A stretch of 64,000 nt of DNA. It comes from an uncultured Eubacteriales bacterium (GTDB lineage Bacteria > Bacillota > Clostridia > Oscillospirales > Oscillospiraceae). The stretch is from positions 1 through 64,000 of the forward strand of contig UQZR01000008.1 of the NCBI GenBank assembly GCA_900545585.1. Reading direction: 5' to 3'. Each line of letters starts with the position of its first letter. Within the stretch, counting starts at the first letter, position 1. The notes below the pieces were generated by a model, which saw nothing but the letters and a program-made list of their open reading frames with translations, was not told where the DNA came from and ran no database searches. This document shows, in pieces, positions 1-7,677 of this stretch. The position numbers and the translations under genes were made by a program.

Positions 1-51
1 CACCTTACCGGAGGTATCGGGAACCTGCTTCACAGTGACGATGATTTTCAT
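1..51 (-). CDS. etfB: Electron transfer flavoprotein subunit beta (N-terminal fragment)
   Basis: Only the first 17 codons are inside the window; the frame leaves at the left edge. The start ATG lies at complement 49-51 with an AGGAGG site at 63-68. The N-terminus reads MKIIVTVKQVPDTSGKV, the characteristic beginning of EtfB, which carries FAD/AMP and passes electrons to and from butyryl-CoA dehydrogenase. It follows bcd by 20 bases in the same direction, so it is the fourth gene seen of the butyrate operon, and etfA would be expected next, outside the window. The identity rests on a short stretch, but context makes it secure. Confidence 0.88.
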   Translation of the reverse strand, partial: MKIIVTVKQVPDTSGKV

Positions 52-71
52 TTTACCTTTTACCTCCTCAA

Positions 72-1235
72 TTACTTAACGCCCAGATTGCTGGCGATGA
101 CCATGCGCTGGACCTCGGAAGTGCCCTCGTAGATCTCAGTGATCTTGGCATCGCGCATCATGCGCTCCACAGGATACTCACGGGTGTAACCGTAACCACC
201 GAACAGCTGCACGGCGCGGCGGGTCACATCGGAAGCGGCCTCAGCGGCGAACAGCTTAGCCATGGCGGCATCCATGGAGTACGGCTCGTGGTTCTGCTTC
301 TTCATGGCAGCAGCGTAAACCACATACTGAGCGGCCTGCATACGGGTGTGCATATCCGCCAGCTGGAACTGGGTGTTCTGGAACTGGGAGATGCGCTTAC
401 CGAACTGTACGCGCTCCTTGGTGTACTTGATGGCTTCCTCAACGGCGCCCTCACCGATACCCAGAGCCTGGGAAGCGATGCCGATACGGCCGCCGTCCAG
501 CGTCTTCATAGCGATCTTGAAGCCCTCGCCCTTCTTGCCCAGCATACGATCCTTGGGGATCACGCAATCCTCGAAGATCAGGTCGCAGGTAGAGCTGCCG
601 CGGATACCCATCTTCTTCTCATGCTTGCCCTGAGAGAAGCCCTTGTCGTTCTTCTCCACGATGAAAGCGGAGATCTCCTTCATGGTGCGGCCGCGCTTGT
701 CGGTGGTCTTGCCGGTGACGGCGATGATGACGAAGGTATCAGCCACGTTGCCGTTGGTGATGAAGCACTTGGAGCCGTTCAGGATGTAGTTCTCGCCGGA
801 CTCATCCAGCACAGCGGTGGTCTGCTGGCCCTGGGCGTCGGTACCGGCGCCGGGCTCGGTCAGGCCGAAAGCGCCGATCTTCTTGCCGGAGCACAGGTCG
901 GGCAGATACTTCATCTTCTGCTCCTCGGTGCCGTTCTCAAAGATGGGGGCGGCGCACAGGGAGGTGTGGGCGGAAACGATGACAGCGGTGGTGCCGCAGA
1001 CCTTAGCCAGCTCCTCCACGCACATTGCATAGGACAGCACATCGGCGCCAGCGCCGCCATACTGCTTGGGGAAGTAAATGCCCATCATGCCCAGCTTCGC
1101 CATCTTCTCGACGGTCTCCATGGGGAAGCGCTCTTCCTCATCGATCTCAGTGGCCAGGGGCTTTACTTCGTTCTCTGCAAATTCGCGGTACATCTTGCGA
1201 ACGAGCAGCTGTTCCTTAGTCAGATGGAAATCCAT
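72..1235 (-). CDS. bcd: Butyryl-CoA dehydrogenase (short-chain acyl-CoA dehydrogenase)
   Basis: FAD enzyme of 387 aa, the normal length, that reduces crotonyl-CoA to butyryl-CoA; in clostridia it works with EtfAB and can bifurcate electrons to ferredoxin (family knowledge). Visible signatures are GLTEPGAGTD at residues 124-133 and the C-terminal GGYGYTREYPVERMMRD. The Glu at about residue 370 in IYEGTSE sits where butyryl-CoA dehydrogenases keep their catalytic base. The start is supported by AAAGGAG eight bases upstream. It lies between hbd and etfB in one operon with short gaps. Another short-chain acyl-CoA substrate is possible, but the neighbouring genes point to butyrate formation. Confidence 0.93.
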   Translation of the reverse strand: MDFHLTKEQLLVRKMYREFAENEVKPLATEIDEEERFPMETVEKMAKLGMMGIYFPKQYGGAGADVLSYAMCVEELAKVCGTTAVIVSAHTSLCAAPIFENGTEEQKMKYLPDLCSGKKIGAFGLTEPGAGTDAQGQQTTAVLDESGENYILNGSKCFITNGNVADTFVIIAVTGKTTDKRGRTMKEISAFIVEKNDKGFSQGKHEKKMGIRGSSTCDLIFEDCVIPKDRMLGKKGEGFKIAMKTLDGGRIGIASQALGIGEGAVEEAIKYTKERVQFGKRISQFQNTQFQLADMHTRMQAAQYVVYAAAMKKQNHEPYSMDAAMAKLFAAEAASDVTRRAVQLFGGYGYTREYPVERMMRDAKITEIYEGTSEVQRMVIASNLGVK

Positions 1236-1259
1236 ACTCTTTTCTCCTTTTCCTGATTT

Positions 1260-2096
1260 TTACTTATTGTAGTTGAAGAAGCCTTCGCCGGACTTAATAC
1301 CCAATTTGCCCGCACGAACCATCTTCCGGATCAGCACGTTTGCGCGATACTTGCTATCGTGAGTCTCGTTGAACAGCACGTCCATAATGTTCAGGACCAC
1401 GTCCCAACCGATCAGGTCACCCAGATGCAGGGGGCCCATGGGGTGGTTGCAGCCCAGCTGCATAGCAATATCGATATCTTCCGCAGAGGCAACGCCTTCC
1501 TGCAGAACGCAAACGCCTTCGTTGCAATAGGGGATCAGGATCTTGTTGACCACGAAGCCGGGAGCCTCGTTGACCACCACGGGGGTCTTGCCGATCTCGG
1601 TGGACAGGTTCTTGATGTAATCCACCAGCTCCGCGGGGGTGTTGCCGCCGGCAATGACCTCCACCAGCTTCATGGCAGGCACGGGGTTAAAGAAGTGCAT
1701 ACCGATGAGGTGGTGCTTCAGACCCTGGCCCATCTCGGTGATGGACAGAGAGGAGGTGTTGGAGGCGAAGACGGTCTCATCCTTGCACAGAGCGTCCAGC
1801 TTGGCCAGCAGCTCCTTCTTGACGGCCATGTTCTCGGCGACGCACTCGATGACCAGATCGGCATCGGCGGCGGCGTCGAACTCCTCGACCAAAACGCGGC
1901 TCATAATATCGTCAGCCGCTTCCTGGGTCATCTTGCCCTTGGCGACCTTCTTATTCAGGGAGGCTGCCAGCTTATCCTTATGACGCTGTGCGCTGGCCGT
2001 GCTGGAAGCATACATCAGGGCGGTGTGGCCCTTCGCTGCGAAAACCTGAGCAATACCACTGCCCATCGTACCTGCACCAAATACTGCTACTTTCAT
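1260..2096 (-). CDS. hbd: 3-hydroxybutyryl-CoA dehydrogenase
   Basis: Cytosolic NAD(P)-dependent enzyme of 278 aa reducing acetoacetyl-CoA to 3-hydroxybutyryl-CoA. The N-terminal Rossmann motif GAGTMGSG covers residues 7-14. His134 in GMHFFNP is the expected catalytic His, paired with the Glu in ECVAENM near residue 84-88. The C-terminal helical domain is complete. AGGAGG lies seven bases before the ATG. The gene is second in the operon crt-hbd-bcd-etfB, so it feeds crotonase and then butyryl-CoA dehydrogenase. A thiolase gene is not present in the window. Confidence 0.95.
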   Translation of the reverse strand: MKVAVFGAGTMGSGIAQVFAAKGHTALMYASSTASAQRHKDKLAASLNKKVAKGKMTQEAADDIMSRVLVEEFDAAADADLVIECVAENMAVKKELLAKLDALCKDETVFASNTSSLSITEMGQGLKHHLIGMHFFNPVPAMKLVEVIAGGNTPAELVDYIKNLSTEIGKTPVVVNEAPGFVVNKILIPYCNEGVCVLQEGVASAEDIDIAMQLGCNHPMGPLHLGDLIGWDVVLNIMDVLFNETHDSKYRANVLIRKMVRAGKLGIKSGEGFFNYNK

Positions 2097-2169
2097 GATA
2101 GTTCCTCCTAAATCAAATTTTTACATGAATGACTTAATCATCAGGCAGATGCCTGTCAATTAACCTGTG

Positions 2170-2949
2170 TTACTTGTTCTGATAGGGCTCGTGCTTGCGC
2201 TTCTCCAGGAAGGCGCCCATGCCCTCGATCTGATCGGCGGTCTGGAAGCAGCTGCCGAACAGCTTCTCCTCGATGACCACAGCCTGATCGATGTCGGTCT
2301 GCAGGCCGTCGTTGATGGCCTTCTTGCAGGCGCGCACCGCGATGGGTGCGTTCTTGGCGATGGTCTGGGCCAGCTTCTCCGCGGCGGGCATCAGCTCCTC
2401 CAGCGGGTACACGGCGTTGACCAGGCCGATACGGTAAGCCTCGTCCGCCTTGATGTTCTTGGCGGAGTAGATCAGCTGCTTTGCCATGCCGGGGCTGACC
2501 AGACGAGCCAGGCGCTGGGTGCCGCCGAAGCCGGGGGTGATACCCAGACCGGTCTCAGGCTGACCGAACACGGCGGTATCGGCACAGAGGCGGATGTCGC
2601 AGCTCATGCTCAGTTCGCAGCCGCCGCCCAGTGCAAAGCCGTTGACTGCGGCGATGGTGGGGATGGGCAGGGTCTCGATGCGGCGGAACACGTCGTTGCC
2701 GTGCTTGCCGAAGGCCTCGCCGCCCTCCTTGGTCAGGGTGCTCATCTCGGCGATGTCGGCGCCGGCCACGAAAGCCTTCTCGCCGCTGCCGGTGATGATC
2801 AGCGCATAAATGTCCTGGTCGGCGGTGACAATATCCACCAGCTCATCCAGGTCGGACAATACCTCGGAATTCAGAGCGTTCAGCGCCTTGGGCCGGTTAA
2901 TGGTAGCCACGGCGATATGCTCCTTCTTTTCCAGCAGAACATGGGTCAT
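2170..2949 (-). CDS. crt: 3-hydroxybutyryl-CoA dehydratase (crotonase)
   Basis: Enoyl-CoA hydratase/isomerase-family protein of 259 aa that dehydrates 3-hydroxybutyryl-CoA to crotonyl-CoA. Seen: the oxyanion-hole and active-site region NGFALGGGCELS, then the second Glu in GQPETGLGITPGFGG. The reading frame stays open upstream to about 3045, but the start chosen is the ATG at complement 2947-2949, because AAGGAGG lies seven bases before it. The alternative ATG at 2953-2955 is only one base from that site. The predicted transcript would also begin near 3044, which leaves no leader for the longer form. First gene of the butyrate operon. Confidence 0.92.
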   Translation of the reverse strand: MTHVLLEKKEHIAVATINRPKALNALNSEVLSDLDELVDIVTADQDIYALIITGSGEKAFVAGADIAEMSTLTKEGGEAFGKHGNDVFRRIETLPIPTIAAVNGFALGGGCELSMSCDIRLCADTAVFGQPETGLGITPGFGGTQRLARLVSPGMAKQLIYSAKNIKADEAYRIGLVNAVYPLEELMPAAEKLAQTIAKNAPIAVRACKKAINDGLQTDIDQAVVIEEKLFGSCFQTADQIEGMGAFLEKRKHEPYQNK

Positions 2950-3050
2950 ATCCATTCCTCCTTCATCCTCGTGCGCCGCAGCCCGCAGGCGGCGGTAGCT
3001 GTCGCGGGCGGGATCGCGCCCATAGGGCATGACCCTCCCATACATACTGC

Positions 3051-3079
3051 ATTATAGTAGACTGTTAGAATTTTATCAA
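3051..3079 (-). promoter_or_regulatory. Promoter of the butyrate operon (crt-hbd-bcd-etfB)
   Basis: On the minus strand TTGATA (complement 3074-3079), a 17-base spacer and a perfect TATAAT (3051-3056) form a near-consensus housekeeping promoter. Transcription would start near 3044, giving a leader of about 95 bases before crt. The 2950-3272 interval holds this promoter, that GC-rich leader and the divergent trmB promoter. Confidence 0.75.
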
Positions 3080-3202
3080 GTGCAACTGACGGTGCTTTTT
3101 CTTTTTCAGCAGTTCTTACAAAAGTTGCGGCCGTTCTTTGCGCATTTTGAAGGGTGAACTGTCGGAAACGCCTCAAAAATCCGGTCACCTGTGGAACAGA
3201 GG

Positions 3203-3232
3203 TTTACAAACAGGCAGCAGATATGGTAGAAT
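3203..3232 (+). promoter_or_regulatory. Promoter of trmB
   Basis: TTTACA (3203-3208), 18-base spacer and TAGAAT (3227-3232), 40 bases before the trmB start. It is divergent from the crt promoter, with about 120 bases between the two -35 boxes. Confidence 0.55.
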
Positions 3233-3272
3233 GACCGCCGGTATTCACCATATACAGGAGGAGTTCTGTGCC

Positions 3273-3965
3273 ATGCGTATGCGTAAAAAGAAAAATCTGC
3301 TGCCCCGCATGGAGGCGTGCAGCAGCTGTCTCGTCCGCGATCCCTTCACCATGCGCGGCCAATGGCGGACGTTGATGCCCGATGCGAAGGAACTGCGGGT
3401 GGAGCTGGGCTGCGGCAAGGGCCGCTTCACCGTGGACACGGCGCTGTCGGAGCCGGATGTGCTGCTCATCGCCGTGGAGAAGGTGCCGGACGCCATGGTG
3501 GTCGCCATGGAGCGGGCCATGGACGCCGGCCTGAAGAACGTGTTCTTCGTGGACGGTGATGCGGCGCTGCTGCCGGACATGTTTGCCTCCGGTGAGGTGG
3601 ACCGGCTGTACATCAACTTCTGTGACCCGTGGCCCAAGAGCAATCAGAAGAAGCGGCGGCTCACCCACGGCAATTTTCTCAAGCAGTACCGCAGGGTGCT
3701 GGCCGACGGCGGGCAGATCCACTTCAAGACAGACAATGACAAGCTGTTCGCCTGGTCAGTGGAGGAGATCCCTCAGTTCGGCTTTCAGCTGTCGGAGGTC
3801 ACTACGGACCTGCATAAGGACGGCGCCGTGGGCGTCATGACCGACTATGAGCGGAAGTTCTTCAATGAGGGCAAGAATATCAACCGCTGTGTGGCCACCA
3901 TGGTCCCATGGGAGGAGCCCGCAGAGCCGGAGGCTCCGGAGGTCGCGGCGGAACCAGAGGAATAA
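3273..3965 (+). CDS. trmB: tRNA (guanine-N7-)-methyltransferase
   Basis: SAM-dependent enzyme of 230 aa that methylates G46 in the tRNA variable loop. The SAM-binding motif ELGCGKGRF is at residues 44-52 and the family signature DPWPK at 118-122, followed by KKRRLTHGNFL. The C-terminal tail is rich in Glu, Pro and Ala. The start at 3273 is supported by AGGAGG at 3256-3261; a longer open frame to 3138 has no ribosome site and lies across the promoter. It stands alone, convergent with sigG through a shared hairpin. Confidence 0.93.
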   Translation: MRMRKKKNLLPRMEACSSCLVRDPFTMRGQWRTLMPDAKELRVELGCGKGRFTVDTALSEPDVLLIAVEKVPDAMVVAMERAMDAGLKNVFFVDGDAALLPDMFASGEVDRLYINFCDPWPKSNQKKRRLTHGNFLKQYRRVLADGGQIHFKTDNDKLFAWSVEEIPQFGFQLSEVTTDLHKDGAVGVMTDYERKFFNEGKNINRCVATMVPWEEPAEPEAPEVAAEPEE

Positions 3966-3971
3966 CGGCAT

Positions 3972-4007
3972 AAAGGCGCGGCAGGGTCTCCCCTGCCGCG
4001 CCTTTTT
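3972..4007. terminator. Rho-independent terminator after trmB
   Basis: Fifteen-base stem AAAGGCGCGGCAGGG with a TCTC loop and the matching arm at 3991-4005, ending in five T. It serves trmB. The sigG side has only a short T-run. Confidence 0.85.
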
Positions 4008-4014
4008 CGTCCGT

Positions 4015-4788
4015 TCACATATTCCGCCGGATAGCGCTGATGGCCCCCTTCTCCAGACGCGATACCTGGGCCTGAGAGATGCCGATCTCGCCGCTGACCT
4101 CCATCTGGGTCTTGCCCTGGCAGAACCGCAGGGCCAGGATGCTCCGCTCCCGCGGGTCCAGCCGCGAGATGGCCTCCTTCAGTGCGATGCGGTCCAGCCA
4201 GCTCTCGTCGGTGTTCCGGTCATCCCGCACCTGATCCATAACACACACCGCATCGCCCCCGCCGTCCGCGTACACCGGCTCGTAGAGGCTGACGGGGTCC
4301 ACGATGGCGTCCATGGCCATCACCACGTCCTCCCGCGGGATGTCCAGATACTTGGCGATCTGCTCCACGGTAGGCTCCCGTTGGGTCTCCGCCATCAGCT
4401 TTTCCCGCCCCTGCAATACCTTGTAGGCCGTGTCCCGCATGCTGCGGCTGACGCGGACGGCGCTGTTGTCCCGCAGATAGCGGCGGATCTCCCCCACGAT
4501 CATGGGCACGCCGTAGGTGGAAAACCGCACCGGCTGGTTGATGTCAAAGTTGTCGATGGCCTTCATCAGGCCGATGCACCCCACCTGAAAGAGATCGTCC
4601 ACGTTCTCGCCTCTGCCCAGGAACCGCTGTATCACCGACAGCACCAGCCGCAGGTTCCCGCAGATCAGCTGCTCCCGCGCCGCTCTGTCGCCCTCCTTGG
4701 TGCGGCGCAGGAGAGCCGTCATCTCATCGTTTTTCAGCACCGGCAGCTTGGCTGTGTTGATGCCGCAGATCTCCACCTTTCCCCGCAT
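4015..4788 (-). CDS. sigG: RNA polymerase sporulation sigma factor SigG
   Basis: Late forespore sigma factor, 257 aa against 260 in Bacillus. The N-terminal segment KVEICGINTAKLPVLKNDEM is the signature that marks SigG and not SigF. Region 2 reads NLRLVLSVIQRF and DDLFQVGCIGLMKAIDNFD. Region 4 ends GKTQMEVSGEIGISQAQVSR. The start is the ATG at complement 4786-4788 (MRGKVEICG), preceded by GGAAGGA. An open frame continues far upstream but runs through the divergent gene. The promoter listed at 4819-4847 suggests transcription by a forespore sigma factor. The neighbouring YlmC-like gene fits a conserved sporulation locus. Confidence 0.95.
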   Translation of the reverse strand: MRGKVEICGINTAKLPVLKNDEMTALLRRTKEGDRAAREQLICGNLRLVLSVIQRFLGRGENVDDLFQVGCIGLMKAIDNFDINQPVRFSTYGVPMIVGEIRRYLRDNSAVRVSRSMRDTAYKVLQGREKLMAETQREPTVEQIAKYLDIPREDVVMAMDAIVDPVSLYEPVYADGGGDAVCVMDQVRDDRNTDESWLDRIALKEAISRLDPRERSILALRFCQGKTQMEVSGEIGISQAQVSRLEKGAISAIRRNM

Positions 4789-4818
4789 ATCCGCCCGTCC
4801 TTCCACTGTGATAGTGGC

Positions 4819-4847
4819 AGTATTTCCCGCCGCTGCGGCGGCTATTC
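4819..4847 (-). promoter_or_regulatory. Putative SigF/SigG-type promoter of sigG
   Basis: On the minus strand GAATA (complement 4843-4847), exactly 15 bases, then GGAAATACT (4819-4827). The -10 fits the SigF pattern GGNNANNNT, and the -35 fits the related GHATR pattern of forespore sigma factors. It ends 31 bases before the sigG ATG. No housekeeping promoter is obvious. Two dyads overlap it: CCGCCGC/GCGGCGG around 4834, and ATTCCGC/GCGGAAT at 4844-4860. Confidence 0.5.
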
Positions 4848-4923
4848 CGCGGGGCGGAATGTTCTCGGAAACGACAGCATGGGACAGGCGGCGCGGCGCA
4901 TAGGCTTGCACGGGGTGAGCGCG

Positions 4924-5214
4924 ATGCTGTGTAAATTTTCCATGCTGCGGCGCAAGGAGGTCATCAATCTCTGTGACGGCTGCCGCCTTGGCTGTGTGGG
5001 CGATCTGGACGTACAGGTGCCGGAGGGCACGGTGAAAGGCATCATCGTCTTTGGGCCGTGCCGGTTCTTCGGGCTGTTCGGCCGCGGAGAGGATTTTTAT
5101 GTCCCGTGGGACTGCATTCAGAAGTTCGGCGACGACATCATCCTCATCGACAAGCCCTTCCAGAAGCGCCAGCCGCCACCGCCGCCCCACCGGAAAAAGG
5201 GGTGGTTCGGGTAA
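4924..5214 (+). CDS. YlmC/YmxH family sporulation protein (PRC-barrel)
   Basis: Small protein of 96 aa with a PRC-barrel fold signature: MLRRKEVINLCDGCRLGC, then GDLDV, VKGIIVFGPCRFFGLFG and the Trp in YVPWDCIQKFG, closing with a Pro-rich basic tail. Members of this family are found with spore-forming genes; in Bacillus subtilis ylmC lies close downstream of sigG, whereas here it is divergent from sigG. Their exact role is unknown. The start at 4924 has GGGGTGA five bases upstream; an internal ATG at 4942 is the alternative. The extra cysteines near residues 18-24 are unusual. Confidence 0.8.
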   Translation: MLCKFSMLRRKEVINLCDGCRLGCVGDLDVQVPEGTVKGIIVFGPCRFFGLFGRGEDFYVPWDCIQKFGDDIILIDKPFQKRQPPPPPHRKKGWFG

Positions 5215-5251
5215 AAAAAGAGCGCCTCCGGCTCTGCCGGAGACGCTCTTT
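5213..5251. terminator. Bidirectional terminator between the YlmC-like gene and glnS
   Basis: AAAGAGCG, one mismatch, CTCCGGC, loop TCT, then the complementary arm ending CGCTCTTT. Seven A at 5213-5219 give a T-run for glnS on the minus strand. The hairpin begins within the stop codon of the YlmC-like gene. Confidence 0.8.
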
Positions 5252-5256
5252 GCCGT

Positions 5257-6987
5257 TTACTTTTTGAAGCTGTCCTTCAGGGACACGCTGCGGTTGAACA
5301 CCAGGTGCTCCGCCGTGCTGTCCCGATTGTCCAGGCAGAAGTAGCCCACCCGCATGAACTGGAACGTGGGGGCATTGACGCCGGTACGTCCCTCCTTCTT
5401 GTCGAAGGCGGCGGCCACGGCGGCCATCTCCGGCTCCACCTTGCAGCCTCTGAGCACCGTCAGGCTCTCGGGGTTCAGGCAGTCCAGGAAGTCCTTATCG
5501 GGGCCGTCCGGTGTGGCGTCGGAGAACAGGTTGTCATACAGGCGCACCTCGGCGTCCATGCAGTTCTCCGCGTCCACCCAGTGGAGCGTAGCGCCCTTGA
5601 CCTTGCGGCCATCGGCGGGGTCGCCGCCGCGGGAGTCGGGGTCGTAGGTACACAGCACCTCCGTCACGCGGCCATTCTCGTCCTTGACGCAGCCGGTGCA
5701 GGTGACGAGGTACGCGCCCTTCAGGCGGCACTCGGGGCCGTTGGGGGTCAGGCGCTTGTACTTGGGCACCGGTACCTCCATGAAGTCGTCCTCCTCGATC
5801 CACAGGTGGCGGGAGAAGGTGATGTTGTGGGTGCCCTGGGTGGGATCGGTGGGGTTATTTTCCACAGCGAAGGTCTCGCTCTGCCCCTCGGGATAATTGG
5901 TGACCGTCAGCTTTACCGGATGCAGCACCGCCATGGTGCGCTCGGCGTTGGCGTTCAGATCCTCGCGGAGGCAGTGCTCCAGAAAGCCGTACTCGATGAC
6001 GTTGGGGGACTTGGCCACGCCGATGCGCTCGCAGAAATTGCGGATGGACGCGGCGGTATAGCCCCGGCGGCGCAGGCCGCACAGCGTGGGCATACGGGGA
6101 TCGTCCCAACCGGAGACATAGTTTTCCTCCACCAGCTTGCGCAGCTTCCGCTTGGACATCACCGTGTGGTCGATGCCCAGACGGGCGAATTCGATCTGGC
6201 GGGGACGGGCCGGCAGCTCGCAGTGCTCGATGACCCAGTTATACAGGGGACGGTGGGCCTCAAACTCCAGAGAGCAAAGGCTGTGGGTGATGCCCTCCAG
6301 CGCGTCCTGGATAGGGTGGGCAAAGTCGTACATGGGATAGATGCACCACTTATCGCCCTGCCGGTGGTGGCTCATGTGGTTGATGCGGTAGATGACGGGG
6401 TCGCGCATGTTGAAGTTGCCGCTGGTCAGGTCGATCTTGGCCCGCAGCGTCATCGCGCCGTTGGGGAACTCCCCCGCCCGCATGCGGGCGAACAGGTCCA
6501 GACTCTCCTCAATGGGCCGGTCACGGTAGGGGGACACGGCTGGGATGCCGATATCTCCGCGGTTTGCCTTGAATTCCTCCGGCGTCAGCTGGCACACGTA
6601 GGCCAGTCCCTTCCTGATGAGCAGCACCGCCTGACGGTAGTCCTCCTCAAAGTAGTCGGAGCCGTAGAAGAAGCGGTCGCCCCAGTCGAAGCCCAGCCAG
6701 TGGATGTCCTGCTTGATGGCCTCCACGAACTCCTCGTCCTCCTTGGTGGGGTTGGTGTCGTCCATTCGCAGGTTGCACAGGCCGTTGTACTTCTCGGCAG
6801 TACCGAAGTCGATGGTCAGCGCCTTGCAGTGTCCGATGTGCAGGTAGCCGTTGGGCTCCGGCGGGAAACGGGTGTGGACGGTCATTCCCTGGAACTGACC
6901 ACCCTCTGCGATGTCCTCGTCGATGAAATTCAGGATAAAGTTTTTGCCGGACTCCTCCGTTTCGGGGGTCTTGATTTCCTCGGCCAT
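5257..6987 (-). CDS. glnS: Glutaminyl-tRNA synthetase
   Basis: Class I synthetase of 576 aa charging tRNA-Gln directly. PPEPNGYLHIGH at residues 42-53 holds the HIGH motif, and VMSKRKL is the KMSKS-type loop. The C-terminal part has the two beta-barrels of anticodon recognition. The start is the ATG at complement 6985-6987; AAGGAG lies 13 bases upstream, and a GTG at 6997-6999 is too close to that site. Most Firmicutes make Gln-tRNA with GatCAB instead, so this gene is a lineage-specific acquisition typical of some gut Clostridia. It is transcribed alone from a promoter with a dyad at the start region. Confidence 0.95.
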   Translation of the reverse strand: MAEEIKTPETEESGKNFILNFIDEDIAEGGQFQGMTVHTRFPPEPNGYLHIGHCKALTIDFGTAEKYNGLCNLRMDDTNPTKEDEEFVEAIKQDIHWLGFDWGDRFFYGSDYFEEDYRQAVLLIRKGLAYVCQLTPEEFKANRGDIGIPAVSPYRDRPIEESLDLFARMRAGEFPNGAMTLRAKIDLTSGNFNMRDPVIYRINHMSHHRQGDKWCIYPMYDFAHPIQDALEGITHSLCSLEFEAHRPLYNWVIEHCELPARPRQIEFARLGIDHTVMSKRKLRKLVEENYVSGWDDPRMPTLCGLRRRGYTAASIRNFCERIGVAKSPNVIEYGFLEHCLREDLNANAERTMAVLHPVKLTVTNYPEGQSETFAVENNPTDPTQGTHNITFSRHLWIEEDDFMEVPVPKYKRLTPNGPECRLKGAYLVTCTGCVKDENGRVTEVLCTYDPDSRGGDPADGRKVKGATLHWVDAENCMDAEVRLYDNLFSDATPDGPDKDFLDCLNPESLTVLRGCKVEPEMAAVAAAFDKKEGRTGVNAPTFQFMRVGYFCLDNRDSTAEHLVFNRSVSLKDSFKK

Positions 6988-7018
6988 GATCTTTCTCACA
7001 CTCCTTGTATGTCGTTAT

Positions 7019-7038
7019 TTGTTTTCGCGTGAAAACAA
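7019..7038. promoter_or_regulatory. Perfect dyad at the glnS transcription start
   Basis: Arms TTGTTTTC (7019-7026) and GAAAACAA (7031-7038) around GCGT. The dyad begins about six bases downstream of the -10 box, so it covers the predicted +1 to +20. It could be a repressor operator or a 5-prime-end RNA hairpin. Confidence 0.55.
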
Positions 7039-7044
7039 TGGTTT

Positions 7045-7073
7045 ATTATACCCGCCGCTGCCGGAAATTGCAA
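7045..7073 (-). promoter_or_regulatory. Promoter of glnS
   Basis: TTGCAA (complement 7068-7073), 17 bases, TATAAT (7045-7050), giving a leader of roughly 50 bases. That is too short for a T-box. Confidence 0.75.
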
Positions 7074-7101
7074 GGGGTTTGCCCGCACTCCCGTAAAAAA
7101 C

Positions 7102-7677
7102 TCACAGCGCGTCGAATTCCTCTCGGGTCAGCAGCGTGTCCAGCGCCTCCATAAGGCCGTTGGCCGTCAGATGCTCCGGCAGGCCCAGCCGCCGCTGCAG
7201 CGCCGCCCGCTTCTCTGCGGACGCGGGGCCGATGAGCCCCTTTTCCAGCATGTCCGTCTTGGTCAGTCCCGCCCTCTGCGGAGCCTCCGTCCCGTCCTCA
7301 AACGTAGCGCCTGCGCGGCGCAGCGCCTCGATCAGCACCTGCGGCGGCATGCCCTCCACGCCTAATTTTCCCTCTTTCCCGCCCTTTTTCTTGCGGCGCT
7401 CCTTGCCGTACACGTCCGGCACATAGGCCTGCTTCACCTGCTCCGGCGGCAGGATGCCCTTGAGATGGTTCCGGATGACGAAGCCCGCGCCGTCGGGATC
7501 TGTCAGCAGGATCACTCCGCGCTTCTCCGCCAGCCGCCGCAGGTACGCGGCCTTTTCCCCGTTGCAGAACACGGCGAAGCCGCCGGTCTCCACCACCACG
7601 GCGTCCACCGCCTGCAAAAGCGTGTTCTTATCGTAGCGGCCCTCCACCACGATAACCTCGCGGACGCGGGGCTTCAT
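7102..7677 (-). CDS. rnmV: Ribonuclease M5 (5S rRNA maturation)
   Basis: TOPRIM-domain RNase of 191 aa that trims precursor 5S rRNA in Firmicutes. The TOPRIM acidic residues are visible in VVEGRYDKN (about residues 10-18) and LLTDPDGAG. The C-terminal half is the DUF4093-type domain. A Lys-rich linker (KERRKKKGGKEGK) lies between the two. The ATG overlaps the holA stop as ATGA, indicating translational coupling, and comEC lies directly upstream. The grouping with DNA genes is by operon only. Confidence 0.88.
   Translation of the reverse strand: MKPRVREVIVVEGRYDKNTLLQAVDAVVVETGGFAVFCNGEKAAYLRRLAEKRGVILLTDPDGAGFVIRNHLKGILPPEQVKQAYVPDVYGKERRKKKGGKEGKLGVEGMPPQVLIEALRRAGATFEDGTEAPQRAGLTKTDMLEKGLIGPASAEKRAALQRRLGLPEHLTANGLMEALDTLLTREEFDAL

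Noticed and set aside
6988..7044. T-box riboswitch for glnS
   Set aside because: The leader is about 50 bases, with no specifier stem and no antiterminator bulge sequence.
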